This document shows positions 25,681-36,423 of a stretch of DNA of 64,000 nucleotides, in pieces (position 1 is the first letter of the stretch; each line of letters begins with the position of its first letter). The position numbers were made by a program, and so were the translations under genes. The DNA comes from Brachycybe producta (lineage: Eukaryota > Arthropoda > Diplopoda > Playtdesmida > Andrognathidae). The stretch is taken from the NCBI GenBank assembly GCA_036925085.1, contig JAUPFP010000013.1, positions 366,001 to 430,000 on the forward strand. The letters are read 5' to 3'. The notes beneath the pieces are model-generated. The model was not told where the DNA came from, ran no database searches, and saw nothing but the letters and a program-made list of their open reading frames with translations.

Positions 25681-26032
25681 AGGGATAGTTCACACACTCT
25701 GAAAAACTACCAGAAAACTGAATTAGAAATTTTTTTAAAAAAAATCAGAATAAAGTTTCAGCCATATTACTGTGTTCTCCTTTGCATTCAAATGCTTTTC
25801 AAACTTAACAACAGCAAGAATTGGAAGAAAGAACCATAAAGAATGTTACATGTGAAGGACGTCTTTTTATTGGCTAATATCATGCAAACTGCCTGTGGCA
25901 AGAATTAATAATTTCACTATTTTTTTCTCCTGCATATATATTCATTGAGATAAATAAATACAATAGAAATTATTCAAATTATTATACATATTCTTTTTTC
26001 AATGGGATATTTTTCAGCAAGTGTGATCTATA
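25681..26032. mobile_element. MITE (AGGGATAG..TCACACA family), copy 1
   Basis: Starts AGGGATAGTTCACACACTCTG with AAAAACTACCAGAAAACTG. Ends TTTTTCAGCAAGTGTGATCTAT, its inverted repeat. Related ends occur at 26037, 47625, 49104 and 60823. Confidence 0.6.
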
Positions 26033-26036
26033 ATTC

Positions 26037-26170
26037 AGAGATGGATCGCACATGCCGAAAAACCACCAGAAAATAGAAATTCATAAATAGAATTCACTTA
26101 AAAGATATATGTTATTTCTAGTTACATCTATGTAAATGATTTTTTTTTCAGCATGTGTGATCCTTTCCCT
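26037..26170. mobile_element. MITE (AGGGATAG..TCACACA family), copy 2
   Basis: AGAGATGGATCGCACATGCC with AAAAACCACCAGAAAAT at the left and TTTTTTTTCAGCATGTGTGATCC at the right. Shorter centre than copy 1. It lies almost directly next to copy 1. Confidence 0.6.
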
Positions 26171-27064
26171 TAGGTCCAAGATTTCACATACAAAAAAACA
26201 GTGGCTGAAAAAATACGACTAGAACAAATCTTATTAAATTTAAATTATTCTACTCCATTCATTCTGCTTTTTTTCTGCAAACTTACTGCAAAATAAAATA
26301 TAATTATTTAAATTCGAGAGATTCTGTTATCAGTCACATTTTCAGTCGGCGTTTTCTGTGTGTGTGGAATCTAGGCGTTTGTGTGTTTGGCAGCAATTTT
26401 CTGATAAATATTTTTTTCCTATTTTAACTTTTTTAAAAAAAATATTTGAAGAATGAATTCTAACGTGTGTTGCAGAAACAAGACTAAAAGAACAAAATCA
26501 GGTGTATTTTTAAAAATAATTTTTTGGATGTTTTTACAAAAAGAAATTAGTTGACAAGTGCTAATTGACATTTTCAAATTGTCGTAATAATTATTTTTAA
26601 AGACCATCTGAAAGCGTTCTCGTCTATTTTCTCACTCAATTTTAATTTGTTAAAATTGTTTCTAAAAAGCTTAGACAAAGTTTTTTTTTAACCAAACGAA
26701 ATATGACCATTGAAAATGAAAATAATAATAAACCTGTAATTTTTTTACCTAATGGTTTTAAACGTCATCGTTAAGATGGCACACAAACAACTATTAATTT
26801 TAATTTTCACAAGTATAGGTGAGATGCCAAAACATAATTCATCCAGTATTAGACAGAAAGTAACTAACATTTGTTCTAATGAGAGAATTTATTGGAAAAG
26901 CCTATAAAAGCTGAGGTCACACTTCTCTACAAATTATTGTGAAGTGTAGTGTTAAGAGTGACACAACACCATTTGCCACATGTGAGTGTGCATTGTGGAC
27001 AACAGGACAGAGTTCTATTTTTTGTTGGGTTGTGGACACTGTGAATGTCGATAGGGTAATCACA
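26171..27064. other. AT-rich intergenic DNA
   Basis: No gene. CTATAAAAGC at about 26903 resembles a TATA box, but no reading frame follows. Confidence 0.45.
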
Positions 27065-27392
27065 AGGGATCGGATTTTTATGCAATATCAAAAGCAAATG
27101 TTTCTTAATTTGTGGCATTGAGTGCCAATTGTGAAGTAATCATCATCATCATTAGAGAAACTACAATTATGCTTTTTTTTTTCTAATGGAAAAGGCTGGT
27201 AACAGGCTAGATGTCTGGTTACAATCAGTTGTCAACTAGAGTTCTAGCTAGCTCTAACCAAGTGTTTTTGATTTAAAAATAAACCATAATTGTTGGTTGA
27301 CCTAAACAAGGATGGTTACTTTACAAGTAAGTGGCTTCTTGGGGGCCACATTGATTGTGAAATATTTGCTAGATATTGCATAAAAATCCGAT
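27065..27392. mobile_element. hAT-like MITE (AGGGCTC..ATTTTTATG family)
   Basis: Left end AGGGATCGGATTTTTATGCA and right end TGCATAAAAATCCGATC. The inner blocks AATCATCATCATCATTAGAG, GCTGGTAACAGGCTAGATGT and GTTGTCAACTAGAGTTCTAG are shared with 32912-33185. Confidence 0.65.
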
Positions 27393-28778
27393 CATCTAGT
27401 TACCGCTGGTCAATAAAAACCAAATGTATTGTTATTTAAGAAGGGATCAATAATATCAGTGATCTTAGGTGATGAAGTAAAAATAGTAATTGTAGACTTT
27501 TCGTTGATACAACAATTTATAATCAAGTGACTTCTGATGAGAATAGTAGGAGCTCGTAGTAGAATCCAAAATGACTTGTGAGAGAGAGAGCTACAGAAGC
27601 ATGTTGTGAAAGATGGCAAAACTCCAGCTTAATACGAATAAATGTGTTATTAGATTTTCTGCGATAAGTCCGGGAATCCACTAGTTTTTCCTTACAGCAT
27701 TGGGGGGGGGGGGGGTACAACAATCTACAAAGTTCTACTTTCTCAAGACTCATATGGTGTATATGTGTCTTGCGAATAAAGTTTACCAATAAACATTCTT
27801 GAAAGCTTCATTTTGAACATGTTATTTCATAAACAACGAAAATGTTGAGTGAATTTTAAGGTTTGGTTTCTAAGTGTTGTAAATTGTTTAGCTTACAAAA
27901 CTTTGGTGAATTCTCATTTACAGCACTACAGCAGAGTACCTAGACTGCTAATTTAGTTCATTCTACTGAAATCTCCAGAAAATATATATAAATTACGCAT
28001 AAAGTGTGACTAGGGTTACTAACCGTACTCTTTTTTTTAGAGGTGGTAAATGAGACACATCAAATTGTTGAATAATGTGCGTATAATTTCAGGTTTCACG
28101 CCATAGGTTGTTGAGTAGTGTGACCCCAGCAAAAACTAACCTATACTCATTAATTGTTTTATTATGAAATTGGACTTTTGTTAGACCCTGTATAAAAACA
28201 AAAGATCATCAAGTATTTCATAAAAACACAATCTCCACATACAGTGAAGAATTTTTTCAACAACAAAAAAAAGCAAGCAGGTTTGAGAAAAAATCAATTT
28301 TTGTCTTCCTTTCATATTAAAGGGGGTCAAATTGTTCGTTCATCAAATTGTGCCACATTGAATCGCATAACATCGATTGTTTCAATTACTATTAATGATA
28401 ACAAATGTTACTTAACACAATTATTATTAATGTAATCCACAGATTTCTCCCCCCCCCCCTTCCTCCTCCGTAATCATCTTACTAAAAAAAAATGTCAATC
28501 ATATGACAACCATCACCACTAACATTTATAGTTGTAGTTAATTTGAGGATATACTTTACAAAGGGAATATTTAAATAAAAAGGAAATTACATTCAAATGT
28601 TTATTTATGCAAATTATACATTATATATTTATTATGTGAGCTTGGTTTAAATTTCCTTTTATTTTTTTACATCCTCATTTAAGTTTTGAACAGATTGTCT
28701 CACATTGTGAGCATTTTATATTAGTCTTTTGTGACATTTTTCTTCTTGTCATTTACAATCTACACCTATACTAATAAT
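27393..28778. other. Intergenic DNA, no gene recognised
   Basis: G-run at about 27702-27715, C-run at 28450-28459. Otherwise no recognisable feature. Confidence 0.45.
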
Positions 28779-29794
28779 AAGATAAGAAACTCTCTAATGA
28801 AAGTGAAATAAAGCATGACCCCCCATACCCTTAAGTTGGCCAATCAGGCCAGGATCTTTGGTGGGGCCTCCCTACCTATCGCTAAGGCTAAGGGTCACCC
28901 GCCCTGTAATCGCTTTCTGCGTTTGCAAATTTGAGCTTTAAATCAAAAACCGATTGATTTTCTTCTTAAGTGTATCAAAACAGGCATGTGTTGTCTATTG
29001 GCATAAATAAGAGTATGAATGGCAGATAAATCACAAAGACAAAACAAAAGGTCGGTATGATGAGAGGATACTGTAATGTGGCTTAATAAAATAATTTTAG
29101 TTGGATGGACAAAACAAAAGTTAGTATTTTATAAAGTCGCTTTTTGTGTCTTCTGTTCATCTCACTTAGCTTGCCGACCTTCCACACCTGGCACAGGTAA
29201 TCCCTGACACCCCCCCCAAGCTAGAGCCCTGTTAGTCCCTCCCCCCTTGTGGGAGGCCATGAAATAAAATTTTAGTGCTGCCTGCCACCTTTTCAATTCA
29301 AAATAACATTCCACATACTCGCTCTTTCTTTTGTGTTTGTCCTATACAGTATATCTTAATGCATGATAACCTCATCCGTTGCTTTCTGTCACTTTAAAGC
29401 TAAGCTTTGTAATGCTTTTTTTGTTGTTTTTCAAATTTACTGCAATCTGTGCATTTTAATGCATCTTTTAAAAGCAAACTGCTGCTTGCATGCTTGCTCG
29501 CTTTGTATAGCTTTCATTTGGTTTGATATTTGAAGCAGATCATTTTTGTTAAAAAACAAACAAACCAGATTTGAAGGAAACTGAAAAAGCAGGTCAGCTG
29601 GTTTTGACATTATCAGCTACTAAAATCCATACCACCTTTTTAGCAGGCTTATTGCTTAAATCTTAAGACAAATATGCAGTAATGTCTTCATTGCTTGAAA
29701 TTCTAAAGCAAAATCAAGCAGCAGCTTTAAATCCACAGAAAGTGAATAATTATGCAATTTAACTTTAAAGTGGAGAGAGTTTCTTATCTTAAAA
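28779..29794. mobile_element. Candidate ~1 kb non-autonomous DNA transposon
   Basis: The left end TAAGATAAGAAACTCTCT and right end AGAGAGTTTCTTATCTTA form an 18-bp inverted repeat about 1 kb apart. The right half is rich in GCTTGC/AGC words. No transposase ORF. No clear target duplication, so the boundaries rest only on the inverted repeat. Confidence 0.5.
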
Positions 29795-30460
29795 GTGAAA
29801 AGTGAACGATTTTCTGTTTAAGATAATGTCCTAAAGATTCCCTTTTGTCTCTAAACGTTTCTGTAAATCAGTTTTTAAAAGTAATTTTTATAAACATTAA
29901 AATTAAAAAAAATGCAACGAGAAAAGTGTAAATAAAGCAGAAAATAGAAATAGCAATAAAACAGAATAAAATTTCAGTTATATATTTATGCGTTCCTTCG
30001 CATTCAAGGGTTCTCACTCATTGCAACAGAAAACGTTTCAAGGGCCATTCATTGTTGAGATTATAGAAGATTAAAGAAAAAAAATAGAAGGGAGAGCCAG
30101 TCATAAGAACTAATGCTACTGAAGGACTCTTTCCTATTGGCTGATAACATGTAATTTTTGTGTAGGAAGAAGTAACAAATCTTTTTTTTTTCCTGCATAC
30201 TTTCAGCCAATTAATTCAAATTTCATAAATTCTTTTTTCAGTTAATTTTTTTTTCCTGCATGATTGACCCTCAAGGCCAGACTGCATTCTTTGCTTTCCA
30301 CAGTTTTAGCCAAGGAGCTCACCAAAATGATGTGAGACATGATCTGGCAGTAAAGTGCATGCAAGACATATGACAGTTACGATACTCACATGTGACTTAA
30401 AGTACACAGCAATTGGGTGCAAAAATGAAAATAAAACCATTGTGGTGGGAACCCTAGAAA
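29795..30460. other. Intergenic DNA
   Basis: No gene. About 29950-30270 resembles the inner part and right end of the AGGGATAG..TCACACA family (AATTTCAGTTATAT, CCTTCGCATTCAAGGGTTCTC, TTTCCTGCATGATTGACC). Confidence 0.45.
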
Positions 30461-30487
30461 GTTTGGGATTTCCTTAAGATCCAGGTA
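30461..30487 (+). repeat. 27-bp direct repeat, copy 1
   Basis: Starts GTTTGGGATTTCC and ends ATCCAGGTA. Identical to 30891-30917, 430 bp away. Confidence 0.85.
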
Positions 30488-30494
30488 AAATAAA

Positions 30495-30725
30495 AGCTTT
30501 TTCTTCTGCACTTGTGGTCGAAAAATCATGGAAGGCCATTCATGTCAAAATAACCCAATTACAGATAAGTTTATTCCATAATTGATATCTCCAATTCAAT
30601 TTTAGATATCCATAAGTGACATCCATAATTGAGTTCTGGATATCCAAAATTTGACAATTTTCCTATAAGTGGCCCTTAACAGTGGTCATGAATGGTTCGA
30701 CAACAAGTGCAGAAAAAAAAAATAC
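30495..30725. mobile_element. Palindromic MITE between 27-bp direct repeats
   Basis: The left arm TTTTTCTTCTGCACTTGTGG and right arm ACAACAAGTGCAGAAAAAAA are inverted repeats, with CCATTCATG/CATGAATGG further in. The centre contains alternating TTGGATATC-like words. Confidence 0.55.
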
Positions 30726-30890
30726 GGTACGCCTTAATACTCCCGGGCCCAGTCCATCCCTGTGCATATAAAAGTTTTAAGAAATCCTTTTTGCATTGGA
30801 TTGCAATTTTCAAGGTGTAAGAAAAGAATTGGGCCGGGGGGGGAGGGTTATATGCGTTGGTAAAATGTGTTTTTTTCCGTTACTATTATA

Positions 30891-30917
30891 GTTTGGGATT
30901 TCCTTAAGATCCAGGTA
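30891..30917 (+). repeat. 27-bp direct repeat, copy 2
   Basis: Identical to 30461-30487. The interval between them holds a palindromic element. Confidence 0.85.
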
Positions 30918-32911
30918 TAACAACAACCCACACTACATAGAAATGGGCTTCATTAGAAATGGTAATGTTGTAAAAGTGAATTTCTTTCTAAATTGAGAAG
31001 CAAATTGTAGTTGGTTGGTGTCTTTTTTCTCACTCACTCCACTCACTTTAAAATTGCTCCACACTCAATAGAACTATTTTTCAAAGCAATAATAATAAGA
31101 AAGAGAAAAAAAAGTTTTCTTCTTTTTCTTCTTCTCCACTTTCTCTGTTTCATACAAATGGAATATTTTGCATCCTATTGAAACAAACAATAGAATGAAA
31201 AAATCTCCATTCTGAGAGCTTACAAAAAGACCAATTTTGCACTTTAAAGTGATTTGACAGCAACATGGAATTTATTCTTAAGTTTGGAAGCTTCGAGCTA
31301 AAATTCTATGCGGATGTGGCCGCGTCCACAAAAACTTTTTTTTTAGATTTGGCTCTCTTTGAGTTCAGTAGTCACCAAACTAAAGCCTCGATAAAACACA
31401 CACAACTTTTAATGCAATAAAACTTGCGATTCAATTTACGATGTGACTTGCGATTGCAATTTTTTTTTTAAGAAACTTCCATATCACACATGAAACTTAT
31501 TTTACATCTAGTTTCAGTAGTATTTACTGAAAAGTAACCAATCAGATAAGAAAAAAATAATAAAATGGGATTCAAAAAATTGACATGCAAATTCAAACTT
31601 CTGATGTCATTTTAGTTCACTCCTGATTGGCTTGTTTATGACGAGTAATCTCATGAAAAGTTTCTCAGAAGTCAAGCATGTGCAACTTCATGAGACTGCG
31701 TCTCACACAAGTTTCAAACAAAGTTGCATCAGATTTAATGTCAAATAACACTACAAAAACCTGAGTTGCATGTCTCATTGCAAGTTTTATTGCATGTAAG
31801 TTTAATGAAAAATTAAGTTACTTCTATGATAATAAGGGTTTAACACAGCCTCTCTCAGCAACAAAAAGTTGACTAATTCGAAAAAAAAAGCATCTCTTGA
31901 GAAATTTTCTCCTGAAACACAATCAAATATTGACTACATTAAACATTGTTTTGTTTTTTTTTAAATCAAATTAAAATCCCTCGTATTATTTATACATAAA
32001 ATCATCTCAAAAGTTCAGTTTTTTTAGTATATTGTTTGTGTCAAAATTTCAAAAACTGAGCAATTAATTGGAATTGTTTAAAGTGGCTCATCAGTCATCA
32101 GCAAATTTGCCAACAGTATTTTAGACAAAAATTTTACATGAAGTCAATGAAAAATGAAATTTAACTATTTTATAAAAAATTTAATTTTCATTTTTTTCTC
32201 CCCAATTACCATTATCATAAAAAGTGACATATAATCCATTTTAAACAGACATAAAAAGTTTATTTTGAAAAGTATCATCCAAGTTCATATTCTGTATAAG
32301 GCCTAATCCAAAAAAAAAAATTACTGTTGAGTCACCTTAATTCATTTAATGGGCGGTATTCTACTGTAAAATGTCTTTAAAATTAAGACAACAAGTTTAA
32401 ACTTAAAATAAAAATGCTTTTAGTTTCTGCTTTATTGAAGCGCAATTCTGAAACAATGCTTATTTGTCTAAAAAAAAAGTCCATCAGTAAATTATTACAA
32501 CCAACAAATACACCTTGTCTTGCAGTGAAGCTCTAAAATTTGTACTTAAAGTGAAGCAAACGTAAATTTATGCTCAGCTTAAGTCTAAAAATTTGTAAGC
32601 AACAAAAATTTAGACGACTTTTGTATCATCTCCTATCATGTTTTTTAATTTTAGCCTCGTCTTTAGCATATTTTTTTAGAATACGACGACCAAAAAAAAA
32701 AAAAAGGAATGGTGCACACCATGAAGAAAGAAGGCCTAATGCAGAACCAATGGAAGGTCCGCTTTTTACTGGCGCCAAGGGCAGAAAATACTCATGTCCA
32801 ATAGAAAATGACTTTGCATTACTTCATGATGTTCATGAATCAGGCCTCTTAGCTTGCTCAAAACATTACCTGAAAAAATTCATTATCATCCCATGATTAA
32901 GTACTAATGAA
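30918..32911. other. Intergenic DNA, no supported gene
   Basis: AT-rich. An open plus-strand stretch at about 32702-32870 encodes a hydrophilic peptide containing GRKYSCP, which faintly resembles GRKYSLP in the GTPase exon. See findings. I do not call it a gene. Confidence 0.4.
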
Positions 32912-33185
32912 TAAAGCTCGGATTTTTATGCAATAGACCTATAGCAAGGAAATGTTTCTCAATTTGTGGCATTAAGTGTCAATTGTGAATTTGTGAAGTA
33001 ATCATCATCATCATTAGAGCAATTGCAATTATACTTTTTCTAATCAAAAAGGCTGGTTAGAAACTACATGTCTGGTTAATACTTTCAGTTGTCAACTAGA
33101 GTTCTAGCCTCTCAGATGTGTTTTTGATTAAAAAAAAAAACCAATAAGTGTAGGTTGATACATTGCATAAAAATCCGGAGCCCTA
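32912..33185. mobile_element. hAT-like MITE with 8-bp target duplication
   Basis: Left end TAAAGCTCGGATTTTTATGC and right end GCATAAAAATCCGGAGCCCTA. Flanked by CTAATGAA (32904-32911) and CTAATGTA (33186-33193). It lies 0.2 kb beyond the stop codon of the GTPase gene. Confidence 0.75.
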
Positions 33186-33393
33186 CTAATGTAAATCACT
33201 TAAATTCTATTTAGTTAGTAAAACTTAAAAAAACGAATTTTTTTTTAAAAGATGAAAGCTGAAAAGAAAGAAAAAAACATTTGACAAGATTTTGATTAGA
33301 AACTAGAAAGAACAATTAGCAAAAAAAAAAAATCAAAATCAGAAGTAAGACAATAGAAAAATTTCCCAAAACGAGGAAAAATAAAAACACTTC

Positions 33394-34146
33394 TTAAGAA
33401 AGTGCACAACTGTTCCGTTTTCCCGAACGATTATTAGGAAATTTTATTGGAGAATTACTCGGTAGAGATTGTCTGCGTTTTTTAACGGCCGGACTTAAAG
33501 CATACGGCACATTTGCTTGAGACAATAATTCCTTAAAGATGGTAATTATATTGAGATTGTCCTTGGCGGACGCTTCAACAAAACCATGTTCCCAATCAAT
33601 GTTTACAGTTGTTTCGGCTGTTTCCATATTAATCTGTCGACGTTCGGGTGGAAGATCACACTTGTTACCAACGATGACCGTCGGTGGTGAACTACCGGAT
33701 TTTGCACTCAGAATCATATCTCGAAGATTGCGAACTTCGTCGAAAGAGGCCGGATCGTCGACGGCGTAGACTAACACGAAAGCATCGGCATTGGTCACCG
33801 AAAGAGCTCTCATGGCTGGAAATTCATTCGATCCCGAAGTGTCAAGTATTTCTAGAGTAAGTGGACTTCCAGAGATGTCGTACTCACCTCGATGCATCTC
33901 TTCCACGGTTGCCTTATATTCCGAGACGAAAGTGTCGTACAAGAACTGTGATATAATGGCTGTTTTTCCTACCATAGGTGCTCCCATCACAACCACACGA
34001 TAATGGTCCTTTGGAGCATCCGAAGCCACCGATTCGGTCCGTGGAGCTCGTATCGATGGTCCTCCGCCATCTCCGTTTGTTAATAGACCTGGCAGACTGT
34101 ACTTTCTGCCTTGACGGCCTAAAGCACCGGGTGATGCACCAGGCAC
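33394..34146 (-). CDS. Ras-family small GTPase, terminal exon (partial gene)
   Basis: This is the last exon of a Ras-superfamily GTPase, 250 codons plus TAA. Seen, numbering from the first exon codon: an N-terminal extension (1-46); G1 loop GAPMVGKT (55-62); switch I YKATVEEMHR with the Thr35-equivalent at 80; G3 DTSG (102-105); G4 NKCD (161-164); G5 EASAKD (191-196); basic KKRRQSLP (222-229); and a terminal CAAX box, CALS (247-250). Ser at X predicts farnesylation and membrane attachment. Known of the family: RASD/Rhes and DIRAS proteins also have non-canonical G1 and G3 loops, and this protein is closest to that invertebrate group. Here Pro replaces Gly12 and Ser replaces Gln61, so GTP hydrolysis may be slow (inference). 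The exon begins with GTG directly after a T-rich tract ending in ATAG, and that TAG is an in-frame stop. The true start codon must therefore lie in an upstream exon at higher coordinates, which I could not locate. The exact paralogue is uncertain. Confidence 0.9.
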   Translation of the reverse strand: MPGASPGALGRQGRKYSLPGLLTNGDGGGPSIRAPRTESVASDAPKDHYRVVVMGAPMVGKTAIISQFLYDTFVSEYKATVEEMHRGEYDISGSPLTLEILDTSGSNEFPAMRALSVTNADAFVLVYAVDDPASFDEVRNLRDMILSAKSGSSPPTVIVGNKCDLPPERRQINMETAETTVNIDWEHGFVEASAKDNLNIITIFKELLSQANVPYALSPAVKKRRQSLPSNSPIKFPNNRSGKRNSCALS

Positions 34147-34165
34147 CTATAACAAAAAAAAAAAA
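34147..34165 (-). promoter_or_regulatory. 3' splice acceptor of the GTPase terminal exon
   Basis: On the minus strand a run of about 12 T residues is followed by GTTATAG and then the coding sequence. This is a standard polypyrimidine tract plus AG acceptor. The in-frame triplet just before the coding exon is TAG, so reading through without splicing is impossible. The first in-frame ATG inside the exon is codon 54, in the first beta strand, which would be a poor start. Confidence 0.8.
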
Positions 34166-34204
34166 GACGAATTAATTTCAGAGCATTGTTTATTATTTAT
34201 AATT

Positions 34205-34385
34205 CAGGCGGTTTGAAAGTGTAAAAACGCCTCTCGAACTCTTGTTTTCGAAACTAGAAGGGTAGCTTAATCACTTAAGGATATTTCCACGTTGATATCT
34301 TACAAAATAAACTTTTTATGTAAGTTTGAATATAACCCAACTTTAAGCAGACGATATTTTTTAATAAATTTCTTTTGAAAGATAT
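34205..34385. mobile_element. Long-inverted-repeat MITE (ACTAGAAGGGTAG family), in the GTPase intron
   Basis: AAACTAGAAGGGTAGCTTAA, then CACTTAAGGATATTTCCACG, then ACAAAATAAACTTTTTATG, and a partial right arm TTTTGAAAGATATATCAACA. It is 60 bp from the splice acceptor, so it is intronic in the inferred GTPase gene. Confidence 0.6.
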
Positions 34386-34659
34386 ATCAACATGAAAATA
34401 AACAACAACAACAATTAAAGTTAGGCCAAGGTCTCACATTGAGGGAAACATCTGAAAATACGACAGTAAATAAATTTTGTCTAATTTTCCAACCTTCTAA
34501 TAAAATGTTTATTTTCTAAGATATTGCCATGAAAAAAAACGTTTAACAATATTTTACCATTTTAGTTTTAAAAACAATTTAAAATTTTTTTTAGAATATT
34601 ATTTCTAAAAAAAAAAGTTTTGTATCCAAATTTTACAAAAACGTCTATATTAAGCATAG

Positions 34660-35440
34660 TGTGACATCCTCGGTGTTTGCAAACTGCCTTGCTAAGAGAA
34701 TATTTTCTATTCCTTTATAGATGTCACTTCACTTTTAGCCATAAGGACCAGCAGTGGCCCTCCTCGCTCCTTCGAGTAGGGTCCAGTGGGTCTCAGGGCT
34801 TGGAATCGTTAGTCTGCTTTAAGGAACACTTCCGAAGGTCACAATGTCCGCTCTGAGGAACAACAGAGAGCCTCAAAGAACGTCAATGTCTCTCTTGTTC
34901 TCCTGTTTCTAATGAAACTCTTTATTGTGTAGTTAAAAATCAAAACACTCTTTTCAAACTGATTACATGATTTTACTTCCTTCCCATGTTAAAATAGATA
35001 CAAAACTCTTCTTGTACAACCATTAAGAATGAAGAATCAGCTACCAAAACCAAAACAAGATTCAAGAATCGGGCACAAGCTTGCCCAATGCCCTGCCCAT
35101 CCCTCTTAAACCCTCTCTACAGGGAGAGGCTACTGAATCTTAGGGTCGAGCCATAGGCCAAGCCAACCTGACAAATAGCGGACCCTAGTCCAGAAATATT
35201 TTCTTTTTTCGAAATTGAATTTTGGGGAAATTCTCCGAAATTTGAAGCACAATCACAGAAACGATTGTTTGACACTTTTTCTCCAAAGAGAAACAATTGT
35301 CATAAAGCACTTTGAGTCCTTTTTGCCAATTATTTTTACTTCTTAACAAGGCCTTTCCGAGGCCCCAACGAGAGAGCACTGCCTTCAGGGCTTTAAACAG
35401 CATGCGAGGTCACTCCCCCACGTGAGTGGGTGGCGTCACA
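34660..35440 (-). mobile_element. Solo LTR with 4-bp target duplication
   Basis: 781 bp bounded on the plus strand by TGTGACATC and GGCGTCACA, the TG..CA ends of an LTR, and flanked by direct ATAG repeats (34656-34659 and 35441-35444). On the minus strand it has CAATAAAGAG, a likely poly(A) signal, so it is oriented like the GTPase gene. GC content is higher than in the flanks. No internal retrotransposon sequence remains. A 4-bp duplication is compatible with Gypsy-type integration, but the family is not identified. Confidence 0.7.
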
Positions 35441-36044
35441 ATAGCATTATAGCCACTGCAATGGCACCTGATCGGAAGGGTGGACAAAAGCAAAATAAAT
35501 ATCTATAAAAGACCATCTTAAGTAAAAAAAAAATTACTCTCAAATGTGATTTTCGGTCTCCTTCGGAAGTAACTTAAGTTACAGTTACTTTTATAAGTTA
35601 ATAGGTAAGAAAAATGTTGTTATTTTCAAATGTGACTTCGAAAAGACATTGAAAAATCTCAAGTTCCATTGTTACATTTAATTCTAATATCAAACAGGTT
35701 TTAGGTTTATTTTATTTTTTTTACAAAAAGCAATTTAGACTTAAATAATTTGTTTAAAAGTGAATTTTCTAAGTGTATTTCAAGTGATGTTTTTTCTTTC
35801 CAAAGAGCAAAGTTAATCAAAAACGAAGTTAACAATCGTTCTTTTGTTCTCACAGTTTCTGTCTTTGTTAATGTTATCTTGATTGTATCATTTGAATGGA
35901 ATGAAAATAACAGCAGTTTGAGAATAAAAAGACTCAACTGACAAGAATTATACAGTGTGTCTCAAAATTAGTACAAGCACTGTTGTTTAAAATCAAACAT
36001 CTCAGGAAATACAAAAGCTACTTGTTTGAAACTTACAGTGATTG
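35441..36044. other. AT-rich DNA, no gene recognised
   Basis: ACAGTGTGTCTCAAAATTAG at about 35951-35970 looks like a mariner-type terminus without a clear partner. Confidence 0.4.
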
Positions 36045-36084
36045 TTACAGAAAAAAATAATGAAATAAATTGGTAGAGAAGATG

Positions 36085-36420
36085 CTTTAGGAACAACTGA
36101 TTTTATTCTACATTTAGAAACTAGAATGGTAGCTGAATCACTTTATAGTATTTTCAAATTGTTATATTCCAAAATAAGTTTTTTTTTTTATAAATAAAAA
36201 TTAAAATATCATCTGCTGAGTGCTGCAAAGCATAGTCTGCTTAAAATTGGGGCATTTTCATACGTAAAAAGCTTATTTTAAAAGCTATCATCATGATTCA
36301 TGAAAATGCTATTACTTGATTAAAGTAGCCTTCTATTTTCTAAAACACAAATTTCTCTTAATTTCGCTCCCAGTAAGCCAAAATAACCCGAGTTTGAGAG
36401 CCGTTTACACTTAAAAACCA
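36085..36420. mobile_element. Long-inverted-repeat MITE (ACTAGAAGGGTAG family)
   Basis: TTTAGAAACTAGAATGGTAG at the left; TTCTATTTTCTAAAACAC and AACCCGAGTTTGAGAGCC at the right. Diverged. Confidence 0.5.
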
Positions 36421-36423
36421 GCA

